Of a stretch of DNA of 18,103 bases, positions 6,948 through 13,734 are shown piece after piece (the first letter of the stretch is position 1; each line of letters starts with the position of its first letter). A program made the position numbers and the translations under genes. The notes beneath the pieces are model-generated. The model had not been told where the DNA came from. It made no database searches and saw nothing but the letters and a program-made list of their open reading frames with translations. Location of the stretch: the NCBI GenBank assembly GCA_022573485.1, contig JACZTW010000031.1, forward strand, positions 1 to 18,103, in the 5' to 3' direction. Source of the DNA: Planctomycetota bacterium (GTDB lineage Bacteria > Planctomycetota > Phycisphaerae > UBA1845 > CAIVHJ01).

Positions 6948-7274
6948 TCACGACCGGCCGGAATCGATCATGTGAACTTCATCCACGATGCCGACGATCA
7001 CGGATCGAATGGGCAGGCCCGCCGTGCGAACGGGCAGGCCCGCTGTGCGGGTCGGAGCGCACGGATCGCCCAGCACTTGTCTGGCGGAATTGCCTTCGTC
7101 AATCACCAGAACGGTCTGGCCGACGGTCGCCCCGACTGTGTCCACGGCGACCAGATAGCCACCCAGTTCCTTTCCCGCTGCGTCGATTCGGTCCAGCAGC
7201 AGCATGCGGTGGCCCACGAAAGCCTCGTGTTTGATCGTGCAGACTACTTGGCCCTGGACGCGCCCGAGAATCAT
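6948..7274 (-). CDS. BMC-P shell vertex protein (EutN/CcmL family) with 7-residue duplication
   Basis: The protein starts MILGRVQGQVV and ends SVIVGIVDEV, the typical first and last strands of pentameric BMC vertex proteins (Pfam EutN_CcmL), with a GNSAR motif before the final strand. Such pentamers cap the corners of the shell. I chose ATG7274 because it overlaps the previous BMC-P stop (ATGA); the upstream GTG at 7286 is less likely. At 108 residues it is longer than its two paralogues. The reason is an inserted tandem duplication, RTAGLPV/RTAGLPI (residues 76-89), placed between GNSAR and the final strand. This insert should form an enlarged surface loop. It is one of three divergent BMC-P genes, as is common for planctomycete BMC loci. 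Confidence 0.9.
   Translation of the reverse strand: MILGRVQGQVVCTIKHEAFVGHRMLLLDRIDAAGKELGGYLVAVDTVGATVGQTVLVIDEGNSARQVLGDPCAPTRTAGLPVRTAGLPIRSVIVGIVDEVHMIDSGRS
7007..7048. repeat. 21-bp in-frame tandem duplication inside BMC-P
   Basis: Two adjacent 21-bp units differ at only two positions (7007-7027 and 7028-7048). They encode the seven-residue duplication in the BMC-P protein. The core GGGCAGGCCCG occurs a third time at 6823-6833, in the neighbouring small gene, so this looks like a mobile or amplifying short repeat. Confidence 0.8.
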
Positions 7275-7555
7275 TTGCTCGCCCATCCTTCCCGCGTCAC
7301 TTCATCGACGATGCCCACGACGGCATGATCGACCGGTACAAACGTTTCATCGAGTACCATCGCAGCCTCGCGCCCGCCCTCATAGAGGATCAATTCACCG
7401 GGGCCGGCCATCTTCGTGGCGTCGGCTGCCACCAGTGGCGTGCCCTTTTCCGCGCCGAAGCGGTCCAGCGGCTGCACCATCAGGAACGGAACACCCTCCA
7501 ACCCAGCGTATCGCACGCTGGCAACGACGGTCCCTATAATTCTGCCGAGAAGCAT
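7271..7555 (-). CDS. BMC-P shell vertex protein (EutN/CcmL family)
   Basis: This 94-residue protein has the canonical layout: opening MLLGRIIGTVVAS, central PLVAADATKMAGPGELILYEGG, and final HAVVGIVDEV strand. It should form the pentamers that close shell vertices. A short AAGG-type site precedes ATG7555, 23 bp after the PduT-like gene. Its stop overlaps the start of the next BMC-P gene (ATGA), so the two pentamer genes are translationally coupled. Confidence 0.92.
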   Translation of the reverse strand: MLLGRIIGTVVASVRYAGLEGVPFLMVQPLDRFGAEKGTPLVAADATKMAGPGELILYEGGREAAMVLDETFVPVDHAVVGIVDEVTREGWASK

Positions 7556-7578
7556 TGCTCAACCTTCACAAGGGTGTC

Positions 7579-8160
7579 TTACGATCCTTCGGAAAACCGG
7601 GTCGATTGTTCAAGTCTTTGACGCAGTTCAAGATGTTGCTGTGGGATTACTACTGATTGCACGACAACATCCGTTTCGGTCACCGAAGCCACGCCGGCGG
7701 CGATTGCTGCTTGAACGTCCTGGACCTTGCCCGTCAAGCTGGTGATGCCCTTGCCGCCCAAGCCGTCGCCAAGGCGGATTTCCACGATGGTCACGTCGGC
7801 TGCCTTAACGGCTTTGTCCGCAGCCAGCACGTTGGCTGCCAGAGAGGACATTTCCAATATGCCCAACGCATCGCCGTCGTTCTTACGCCGCTTGCCCTCG
7901 ATTGATTCGTACACTTGCTCGTGTACGTTCGGCAGCAGGATTTCATTCAACAGGGCGTCGCCGCTTTCGCGAACACCTTCGAAGTGGGCTTCTTCGACGG
8001 CTGCGACCGAGCCGCCGACCAATACCAGGTACTTGCCCGGTTGCACCGTTCCAATGCGTATCTCCCGGACGGGCGCCCGTTTGATCATCGCGTCGGCCAC
8101 GCGCGTGCCGACGGCGATGCTGTCGAGCTCGAGCATGGCGATGGCGGGCAACGTGTTCAT
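7579..8160 (-). CDS. BMC-T shell protein, PduT-like, lacking the Fe-S cysteine
   Basis: Two tandem BMC domains are clear: residues 4-70 (PAIAMLELDSIAVG...) and 95-180 (GDALGILEMSSLAANVLAADKAVKA...). Length (193 aa) and sequence match PduT. In PduT a pore Cys in the segment ICPGK binds a [4Fe-4S] cluster in the trimer. Here the aligned segment is TVQPGKY, with Gln40 in place of Cys, so that cluster should be absent. The start ATG8160 overlaps the aldehyde dehydrogenase stop (ATGA), so shell trimer and enzyme are coupled. An in-frame extension upstream of 8160 is only antisense-like sequence over the enzyme gene. The trimer probably forms a pore for larger substrates or cofactors. Confidence 0.9.
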   Translation of the reverse strand: MNTLPAIAMLELDSIAVGTRVADAMIKRAPVREIRIGTVQPGKYLVLVGGSVAAVEEAHFEGVRESGDALLNEILLPNVHEQVYESIEGKRRKNDGDALGILEMSSLAANVLAADKAVKAADVTIVEIRLGDGLGGKGITSLTGKVQDVQAAIAAGVASVTETDVVVQSVVIPQQHLELRQRLEQSTRFSEGS

Positions 8161-9647
8161 ACGATTCGAAAGTGATCCACCAAAGTACAACGCCGCTCGC
8201 GACTGAAACTCCGCGGGCCGGTCAAGCCTTCGCCGGTTGGGCTGGCGATGGAAAACGACGAATATCCTTCGCCGCCTTCGCCCAAACCCGCGTAGCACGG
8301 GCCGTTCTTGACAAAAATACTGCAATTCACGAGACGGGCCATGCGGCTGAGCTTGTCGATGTTGCGCGAGTGCATGGCGGCTGTGTGCCGGCGCCCGCCT
8401 TCGGCGGCGATCGCCAGATCGATGCCCTCATCCACGTTGGCCACGCGCACAACCGGAAAAACGGGCATCAATTGTTCGGTCCACACCAGCGGATGGCGAT
8501 GATCGACCTCGACGACTGCCAGGCGAATCTCATCACCGGCCTGGATGCCGATCTTTCCCAGAATCACGCCGGCGTTCTTACCGATCAAATCACGGTTCAC
8601 GACACTGGATTGCGGCGACTGGCGGCGTTCTTTCAGTACCAGGTTTTCCATTTGCCGGGTCTGTCCCGCATCCAGTATGACGGCTCCGTTACATTTCATG
8701 GCCTTGATGAACCGATCCGCGACCGATTCAACAACGAACGCTTCTTTTTCATCCGTGCAAATGATGTTGTTGTCCAGCGACGCGCCGAGTACGACACTGC
8801 GTGCCGCCTTCTCGATGTCGGCGGTCTCATCGACGACCACCGGCGGATTGCCGGGGCCGGCGCAGATCGCCCGCTTGCCGCTGCTCATCGCCGCCTCGAC
8901 GACTCCAGGTCCGCCGGTCACCACCAAGAGCCGTACACCGGGATGCCTCATCAGTGCTTGTGCCGATTCGATCGTCGGCTCTTCAATCGCCGTGACCAAA
9001 TTGGGCGGGCCTCCGGCCTGTGTGATGGCCTCGTTGAGCAGCGCGATGTTGCGGATCGAAACGCGCTTGGCCATGGGATGCACGTTGAAAACGACCGTGT
9101 TGCCGGCGGCCAACATGCCGATCGTGTTGCAGATGATCGTTGACGTTGGATTCGTGCTCGGAGTGATTGAGGCAATGACTCCGAAGGGAGCACGCTCCAT
9201 CAGCATCAGACCGTGATCGCCCGTTGTGGCGATCGGCGTCAGATCCTCGGTCCCCGGCGTCTTCCGCGTGACCAGGCGATTCTTGAGGACTTTGTCTTGC
9301 CAGCGCCCCATGCCTGTTTCCGCATGTGCTTCGCGCGCGAGGAGTTCGGCGCTGGCCATCATTTTCTCGCGGATGGACGCAATAATCTTCGCCCGGCCGG
9401 CGAGTGGCATGGCCTGGAAGTGATGAAACGCCTCCGTCGCAGCCTGGACTGCGGAATCGACTTCAGCGTAGATGCCGACTGTACTGGCTGTGCCAGATGG
9501 CGCGGTCGAAGTGGGGGGCCGATGTGCATCGCCGCAGGCGACGGGCGCAGGTGGCGCCGCCTGCGTCGGCGAACTCGCGCCTCGCGAGAGGCGCTGCAAT
9601 GCTCGGCGGGCGATTACATCGACTTGCTGATCGGTCAAGCCGGCCAC
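8157..9647 (-). CDS. CoA-acylating aldehyde dehydrogenase (PduP/EutE type), BMC cargo
   Basis: This is a full-length (496 aa) aldehyde dehydrogenase of the EutE/PduP branch, oxidising an aldehyde (here probably acetaldehyde) with NAD+ and CoA to acyl-CoA. The catalytic Cys is Cys297 in NNIICTDEKEAF, aligned with the NNLPC site of EutE. Other visible motifs are ITPSTNP, a TGGPGVV nucleotide-binding loop and CAGPGNPPVVV. Residues 4-21 (LTDQQVDVIARRALQRLS) form an amphipathic helix, followed by a Pro/Ala/Ser-rich linker (about 24-56): a classic N-terminal encapsulation peptide. The start is GTG9647 with GGAG 9 nt upstream. The gene lies 28 bp after a BMC-P gene and overlaps the PduT-like gene, inside the shell operon. 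Confidence 0.94.
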   Translation of the reverse strand: MAGLTDQQVDVIARRALQRLSRGASSPTQAAPPAPVACGDAHRPPTSTAPSGTASTVGIYAEVDSAVQAATEAFHHFQAMPLAGRAKIIASIREKMMASAELLAREAHAETGMGRWQDKVLKNRLVTRKTPGTEDLTPIATTGDHGLMLMERAPFGVIASITPSTNPTSTIICNTIGMLAAGNTVVFNVHPMAKRVSIRNIALLNEAITQAGGPPNLVTAIEEPTIESAQALMRHPGVRLLVVTGGPGVVEAAMSSGKRAICAGPGNPPVVVDETADIEKAARSVVLGASLDNNIICTDEKEAFVVESVADRFIKAMKCNGAVILDAGQTRQMENLVLKERRQSPQSSVVNRDLIGKNAGVILGKIGIQAGDEIRLAVVEVDHRHPLVWTEQLMPVFPVVRVANVDEGIDLAIAAEGGRRHTAAMHSRNIDKLSRMARLVNCSIFVKNGPCYAGLGEGGEGYSSFSIASPTGEGLTGPRSFSRERRCTLVDHFRIV

Positions 9648-9675
9648 AGTTGCTCACTCCAACGAAACGTCACGC

Positions 9676-9975
9676 TTACTTCCCTTCGCCTTTGCGGTAT
9701 TTGACATCGCCGCCGATCTCCCATTGATCGACGATGGCCATGATGACTGCGTCGCAGGGCTTCTTGTCGGTGACTTGCGTCTGCCGGGCGGAACTGCCCG
9801 TGGCGTACAGCACGTACTCGCCGGGTCCGGAGCCGACGGCGTCGATGGCTACGGCGTGCGGGCCGGAGGGTTTGCCATTCACGTCGACCGGCTCGACGAC
9901 CATGAAGCGCAAGCCCTCCATGCTCTGTTCTTTCTGCGATGAGACGACCGTGCCGACCACTCTGGCCAAAATCAT
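9676..9975 (-). CDS. BMC-P shell vertex protein (EutN/CcmL family)
   Basis: The protein opens MILARVVGTVVSSQK and ends CDAVIMAIVDQWEI, with GSSARQT before the last strand; this is the standard pentamer fold, 99 residues. ATG9975 has GGAG 6 nt upstream. The GTG at 9987 lies within that ribosome-binding region and is less likely. This is the first of three BMC-P paralogues and the only one placed before the aldehyde dehydrogenase. The short basic tail (DVKYRKGEGK) may face the lumen or the outside. Confidence 0.92.
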   Translation of the reverse strand: MILARVVGTVVSSQKEQSMEGLRFMVVEPVDVNGKPSGPHAVAIDAVGSGPGEYVLYATGSSARQTQVTDKKPCDAVIMAIVDQWEIGGDVKYRKGEGK

Positions 9976-10079
9976 AACCCGCTCCACACACTAGAACCGA
10001 TGCCCGATGCCTAAGCGCCATTCGGCAGTGTTTGCACACTTGGCCGCCATGGCGCATCAAAGGTCGAGATCGGCCGTGG

Positions 10080-10388
10080 TTACTTCTTTCTGCTCTCGCT
10101 GGCGGCCTGATCGGCTCGTCCCAGCGGCAGAACCGCATCGACATTGGTGTGCGGCCGGGCGATCACGTGGACCGTGACCAGCTCGCCGACACGCGAGGCA
10201 GCCGCCTGGCCGGCATCACAAGCGGCCTTGACCGCCGCCACGTCGCCACGCACGATCGCAGTGACGTAGCCACCGCCGATCTTTTCATAGCTGACCAAAT
10301 CAACCTTTGCCGCCTTGACCATTGCGTCACTGGCTTCCACCATGGCCGCGAAGCCACGCGTTTCAATCATTCCCAGGGCATCTGCCAT
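10080..10388 (-). CDS. BMC-H hexameric shell protein (PduA/EutM-like)
   Basis: A single BMC domain covers residues 1-90 (MADALGMIETRGFAAMVEASDAMVKAAKVDLVSYEK, GGGYVTAIVRGDVAAVKAACDAG). It is the main facet-forming shell hexamer. The pore loop reads EKIGGGY, typical for PduA-type small polar pores. The C-terminal tail is polar (RADQAASESRKK). A strong AGGAGG site lies 11 nt before ATG10388. It is the only BMC-H gene in the window. A 160-bp hairpin-bearing gap separates it from the upstream BMC-T gene, perhaps to raise its expression. Confidence 0.94.
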   Translation of the reverse strand: MADALGMIETRGFAAMVEASDAMVKAAKVDLVSYEKIGGGYVTAIVRGDVAAVKAACDAGQAAASRVGELVTVHVIARPHTNVDAVLPLGRADQAASESRKK

Positions 10389-10478
10389 TGGATGTGATTC
10401 CTCCTGTGATTGTGTTTCAAGAATAGATCGACTGTGGGGGCCGCAGGCACTGGCGTATGCGGATCCCTATGGAGACTG

Positions 10479-10520
10479 ACGGTTTCACCGTTTGTTGATC
10501 CGCGCGGGCTGAAGCCCGCG
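10479..10520 (-). repeat. Two hairpins, including a REP-like palindrome, between BMC-T and BMC-H
   Basis: CGCGGGCT (10503-10510) pairs with AGCCCGCG (10513-10520), giving on the operon strand a GC-rich stem capped by a UUCA-type loop. A second stem is ACGGT/ACCGT (10479-10491). There is no T tract. The first palindrome resembles a REP element, a kind often found between genes. Within a shell operon such structures can mark mRNA processing or block 3' decay. Confidence 0.55.
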
Positions 10521-10548
10521 GCTCGTTGGGTCTTTTCTAGCACTACCA

Positions 10549-11181
10549 TTATGTTGCTTCCTTCGTGCGGCCTGAGACGCTCTCGATGGCCTGGACTGCC
10601 GCTTGCGATGCCACGTCGATGTCGCGCTGCTCTCCGCCCAGGTACAACCGGCCGAAACTTCCAAACGAGCGGACTTCCAGGATGTTAATTTCCGACGCCT
10701 TCTCTGCTTCATTGGCTGCCAGCGCCGAATATGCGGCGGGCTCACACTCAAGGATGTACAACGTCTGACCCGGCAGGATCATATTGCCGTGGCGCGTACG
10801 GTTGATGAGCTGGGTCTGATGAGCGTCTACATGCCGAATGACCTGGCTCGAAATCACATGCGGCTTGAGGCGCTGCTCTTCAGACACACCCAAGGCATCG
10901 AGGATCGCGCGGCCGGCTGCCCGAATGTCCGCCTGGGAATCAGAGTGAATCTCCAGCATTCCGTACAGCCGCTCGACGATCTGCATGCCCGGCGTGACTT
11001 CCGTTGATTTCAGCGCAATGTCGGTGATGCGATTGATTTCGATGCCGGGCGAAATCTCCACCAACAGCGACGCTTGCCCAACAGTGGGAAGATAGCCCTG
11101 GGCCACGGTCGCCAGGAAGGCCGCGTACTGCGGCTGCAGACTGTCCAGAAACACATATGCACGCAAATCGACGTTCTTCAT
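10549..11181 (-). CDS. BMC-T shell protein (tandem-domain pseudohexameric trimer, 210 aa)
   Basis: Two BMC-like domains are present: about 20-100 (GQASLLVEISPGIEINRITDIALKS...VERLYGMLEIHSDS) and about 120-205 (PGQTLYILECEPAAYSALAANEAEKASEINILEVRSFGSFGRLYLGG). Length and the style of both halves fit the CsoS1D/double-stacking BMC-T type, with large gated pores, better than PduT. It differs strongly from the other BMC-T in the operon. It starts 6 bp after the stop of the RpiB-DeoC fusion gene, whose end carries the likely GAGG ribosome-binding site. It is therefore the first shell gene transcribed. Shell role is confident; subtype is inference. Confidence 0.85.
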   Translation of the reverse strand: MKNVDLRAYVFLDSLQPQYAAFLATVAQGYLPTVGQASLLVEISPGIEINRITDIALKSTEVTPGMQIVERLYGMLEIHSDSQADIRAAGRAILDALGVSEEQRLKPHVISSQVIRHVDAHQTQLINRTRHGNMILPGQTLYILECEPAAYSALAANEAEKASEINILEVRSFGSFGRLYLGGEQRDIDVASQAAVQAIESVSGRTKEAT

Positions 11182-11187
11182 GCTCGG

Positions 11188-12603
11188 TCAATACCTCTGT
11201 GTGGCTGTGTCTTGCGAGACGGTCAGCCCCTTGGATTCCCTGATGATTTTTATTCCGGCGCTGGCGCCCAGGCGCGTGGCGCCGGCCTGAATCATCTTCT
11301 GGGCGTCTTCATAGGATCGGATTCCGCCGGACGCCTTGACGCCCATCTTGGTGCCGCTGACGGCTTCCGCCATCAAGGCGACATCATGAGGTGTCGCTCC
11401 ACCGCCGCCAAAGCCGGTCGAGGTCTTGACGAAGTCCGCACGGGCTCGCTTGGCGCACCGGCAGGCGCGCACTTTTTCGTCGTCCGTCAGCAGCACGGTT
11501 TCGAGGATTACCTTGCAAATCGCGCGGCCTTCCATGCAGGCGTCGGTCACGGCCCGGATATCGCGATAGACGAGTTCGTCGTCGCCGCTCTTGAGTGCGC
11601 CGACGTTGATCACCATGTCAATTTCGCGAGCGCCGTCGCGAACCGCCCGCCGGGCCTCCAGGGCCTTGATCTCCGGCACGTGTGTGCCCAATGGAAAACC
11701 CACGACCGCACAGACGGGTACGCTGCTTCCTTTGAGCTGCTCGGCAGCCAGACTCGCGTACGTCGGGTTGACACACACGCTGGCGAAGCCGTATTGCGCT
11801 GCTTCTTCGCACAAATCCACGATCTCCTGTCGTGTCGCGTCCGGCCGCAGGAGCGTGTGGTCAATGTACTTCGCAAGATCGTTCGGAATGTCGCCTGCAC
11901 CGGGTCGGTGCCCGATGCGATCGGCTCCCATGCCGACCAGTTGACGAACAAGTTCCGGGTTCGTGTCGGCACACAACCGACACAGCGCGCAGGCCAAGTT
12001 CGTACAGATCGCCGATCCGGAATCCCCCGACATCGCGGCCATGCGCTCAGCAATGCGCTCGACATCCTGATCCGAGAGGTTTTCTGCGGGGTCGTTGTGC
12101 GCGCAGGAGCAAGTGTGCTCATCACACGCACCCGGTACCGGTAGAGATTCTTTCAGCGGTTCGATCATCATCGCCCTGCGGAGATGCCTTTCCTCAGTAC
12201 ACGCGGTCGAGAGCCACAGGTCAACGATTTGCAGCGCCAGATCCGTCCCGATCAGTCCCGCCCCCAGGCACAGCACATTGGCATTGTTGTGCATGCGGCT
12301 GTTCCGCGCCGAGGACAGATCGTAACACAACGCCGCCCGAATTCCGGGCAACTTGTTCGCCGCCATCGTCGATCCAATGCCCGCGCGATCGACCATGATA
12401 CCGCAGTCGGCCTGCCCCGATGCGACCGCGGAGGCGACGGCCTGAGCGTACTTTGGATAGTCAACTGATTCCGTACTGCCGGTGCCGCAATCGGTTACGG
12501 AGTGGCCGGCTTGTTGAAGATGGGCCTTGATAAGCTCCTTGAGTTCGTATCCGCCATGATCGGAGCCGACGGCGATTTGTTGTATCTTGGGCTGCATAGG
12601 CAT
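11188..12603 (-). CDS. RpiB-like isomerase / deoxyribose-phosphate aldolase (DeoC) fusion
   Basis: Residues 1-145 are RpiB/LacA-like (AVGSDHGGYELK, AANKLPGIRAALCYD, MHNNANVLCLG). The catalytic Cys of E. coli RpiB (CGTG) is replaced by Asp72 in VDRAGIG. Residues about 238-460 are a complete DERA domain with Schiff-base Lys393 (FVKTSTG), Asp329 (EIDMVIN) and Lys423 (GVKASGG). It should cleave 2-deoxyribose-5-phosphate to glyceraldehyde-3-phosphate and acetaldehyde, feeding the aldehyde dehydrogenase. The linker (146-237) has an amphipathic helix, LSDQDVERIAERMAAM (176-191), very like the dehydrogenase encapsulation peptide. It also has a Cys/His cluster (C160, C165, C167, H169; C200, C205, C208, C211). 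ATG12603 is the first of two close starts. It is the first gene of the operon. Separate RpiB and DeoC are the norm, so the fusion is notable. Confidence 0.93.
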   Translation of the reverse strand: MPMQPKIQQIAVGSDHGGYELKELIKAHLQQAGHSVTDCGTGSTESVDYPKYAQAVASAVASGQADCGIMVDRAGIGSTMAANKLPGIRAALCYDLSSARNSRMHNNANVLCLGAGLIGTDLALQIVDLWLSTACTEERHLRRAMMIEPLKESLPVPGACDEHTCSCAHNDPAENLSDQDVERIAERMAAMSGDSGSAICTNLACALCRLCADTNPELVRQLVGMGADRIGHRPGAGDIPNDLAKYIDHTLLRPDATRQEIVDLCEEAAQYGFASVCVNPTYASLAAEQLKGSSVPVCAVVGFPLGTHVPEIKALEARRAVRDGAREIDMVINVGALKSGDDELVYRDIRAVTDACMEGRAICKVILETVLLTDDEKVRACRCAKRARADFVKTSTGFGGGGATPHDVALMAEAVSGTKMGVKASGGIRSYEDAQKMIQAGATRLGASAGIKIIRESKGLTVSQDTATQRY

Positions 12604-12613
12604 AATTCACTAT

Positions 12614-12635
12614 CCGGAACGCGGGCCGCGCTTCC
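12614..12635 (-). promoter_or_regulatory. Hairpin in the BMC operon 5' leader
   Basis: Outer arms CGGAA/TTCCG and inner CGCG/CGCG-type pairing form a GC-rich stem with one bulge, between the predicted transcription start (about 12638) and the first ATG. It may be an operator or an mRNA-stabilising stem. Low certainty. Confidence 0.35.
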
Positions 12636-12644
12636 GAACAGCGT

Positions 12645-12673
12645 ATTGGAATTCGATTACTCACTGTTGTCAA
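12645..12673 (-). promoter_or_regulatory. Sigma-70-type promoter of the BMC operon
   Basis: On the minus strand TTGACA (12673-12668) is followed after exactly 17 bp by TCCAAT (12650-12645), four of six matches to TATAAT. It lies 42 bp before the RpiB-DeoC start and is the only good promoter pair in the 165-bp gap after the LysM gene. This makes the BMC locus a transcription unit of its own. Confidence 0.6.
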
Positions 12674-12768
12674 GCAAACCCACCACGACTCCGGTCGGCG
12701 TGCATGTGCAACGTCGCTACGCTTTCGACGAAGGGCTCACCTCCGCCGGCGTTTCTCACAATTAGTGG

Positions 12769-13734
12769 TTAGTAGGCGGGGAGCGTCAAGGCAACGCCGA
12801 CTTTGAGGCGGGACGGATCCGCCCCGATGACAGCCTTGTTCAATTCGTAGATTTCGCTCCAACGTGTGCCGGTTCCGAGCTTGGCGTCGGCGATGGCGTA
12901 GAGTGAGTCGCCTTCTTGCACGTAATAGCGCCGCGTGCCGACCTCGCGCGCTTCGGATTGCGCGGGCCGTCTCGCGTCTTCAGGGTTCAACGGCGGGATG
13001 GTGATCCGCGACCCGATCTTCATTCGTCTTGGATCCACATTCGGATTCGCCTGTACCAAGAGTCCGGCGTAGCTTTGGCTTCCGTAATATCGTTGTGCAA
13101 GCGTGGAGAAATTGTCTTCCGGCGCCACCACGTGGGTCCGGGTTCGGGTGATCGGCTTAGGGATCTTCCGAGGTGTGGACTTTGAACTCTGTTCTGGTGT
13201 TCGTCGCCCCTTCATTGGATCCGGCGACGGCACCGGCTTGCGGGGCCTACTTGACGTCGCAGGCGGGTCTGAACGCTCGGCCCGCCTGCCGATTGGCTTG
13301 GGAATCAGGGGCGCAGTTTCCGTCGAGGGAAACGCCGGGGTGGTGTTGGCGTTTATTGTTGGCAGGGAAGCGCTGGACGGCTTCTCGGAGTCGCTCGACG
13401 CCGGCCGCGTCAAGTTCGGATCTCGCCGACGGGCTTGGGCAATGGGCTTACTTGGCGCCTCCGACGCGCTGCGATCAAAGACGCGCGCCGGCGCGTGAGG
13501 CTTGTTATCAGACGGGGGAGATGCCGTCGTCGAACGCGCATGGTTTGGCGAGGTTGTCGGCGTGTGCGGAGGGGGCGCAAGTAAATCCCTCAGCGTACGC
13601 TTGTTTTGCTCGCGAACATCATGGTCGGTGCCGGCAAGTTGGATATCCGGATCCTTGTTCGCGCCGTAGTACGCACCGGCGACGATCAGAACGATGGCTC
13701 CCAGAGCAATGCCGACCTTCACATCCGTGCGCAT
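12769..13734 (-). CDS. Membrane-anchored protein with two LysM domains
   Basis: One transmembrane helix (residues 7-22, no cleavage motif) is followed by a long disordered Pro/Ser/Arg-rich linker (about 51-197) and two LysM domains (199-248 and 269-320). The domains carry the usual YYVQEGDSLYAIA and LKVGVALTLP type motifs. LysM domains bind peptidoglycan, so the protein probably links the inner membrane to the cell wall from the periplasm. An AAGGA site about 10 nt before ATG13734 supports the start. It ends 165 bp before the BMC operon, which has its own promoter, so a functional link to the BMC is not implied. There is no catalytic domain. Confidence 0.88.
   Translation of the reverse strand: MRTDVKVGIALGAIVLIVAGAYYGANKDPDIQLAGTDHDVREQNKRTLRDLLAPPPHTPTTSPNHARSTTASPPSDNKPHAPARVFDRSASEAPSKPIAQARRRDPNLTRPASSDSEKPSSASLPTINANTTPAFPSTETAPLIPKPIGRRAERSDPPATSSRPRKPVPSPDPMKGRRTPEQSSKSTPRKIPKPITRTRTHVVAPEDNFSTLAQRYYGSQSYAGLLVQANPNVDPRRMKIGSRITIPPLNPEDARRPAQSEAREVGTRRYYVQEGDSLYAIADAKLGTGTRWSEIYELNKAVIGADPSRLKVGVALTLPAY

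Noticed and set aside
8161..8325. N-terminal extension of the PduT-like protein
   Set aside because: The added residues overlap the dehydrogenase gene, are Arg-rich without BMC similarity, and the ATGA overlap at 8160 gives the normal start.
8172..9143. Long plus-strand open frame opposite the aldehyde dehydrogenase
   Set aside because: It is a shadow of a clearly recognised enzyme with its catalytic Cys and all motifs on the minus strand.
11074..12144. Plus-strand open frame of 356 codons over the RpiB-DeoC fusion
   Set aside because: It has no recognisable domain, while the minus-strand frame contains complete catalytic motifs throughout.
12769..13734. LysM gene as part of the BMC system
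   Set aside because: It encodes a periplasmic cell-wall-binding protein, and a separate promoter lies between it and the BMC operon.
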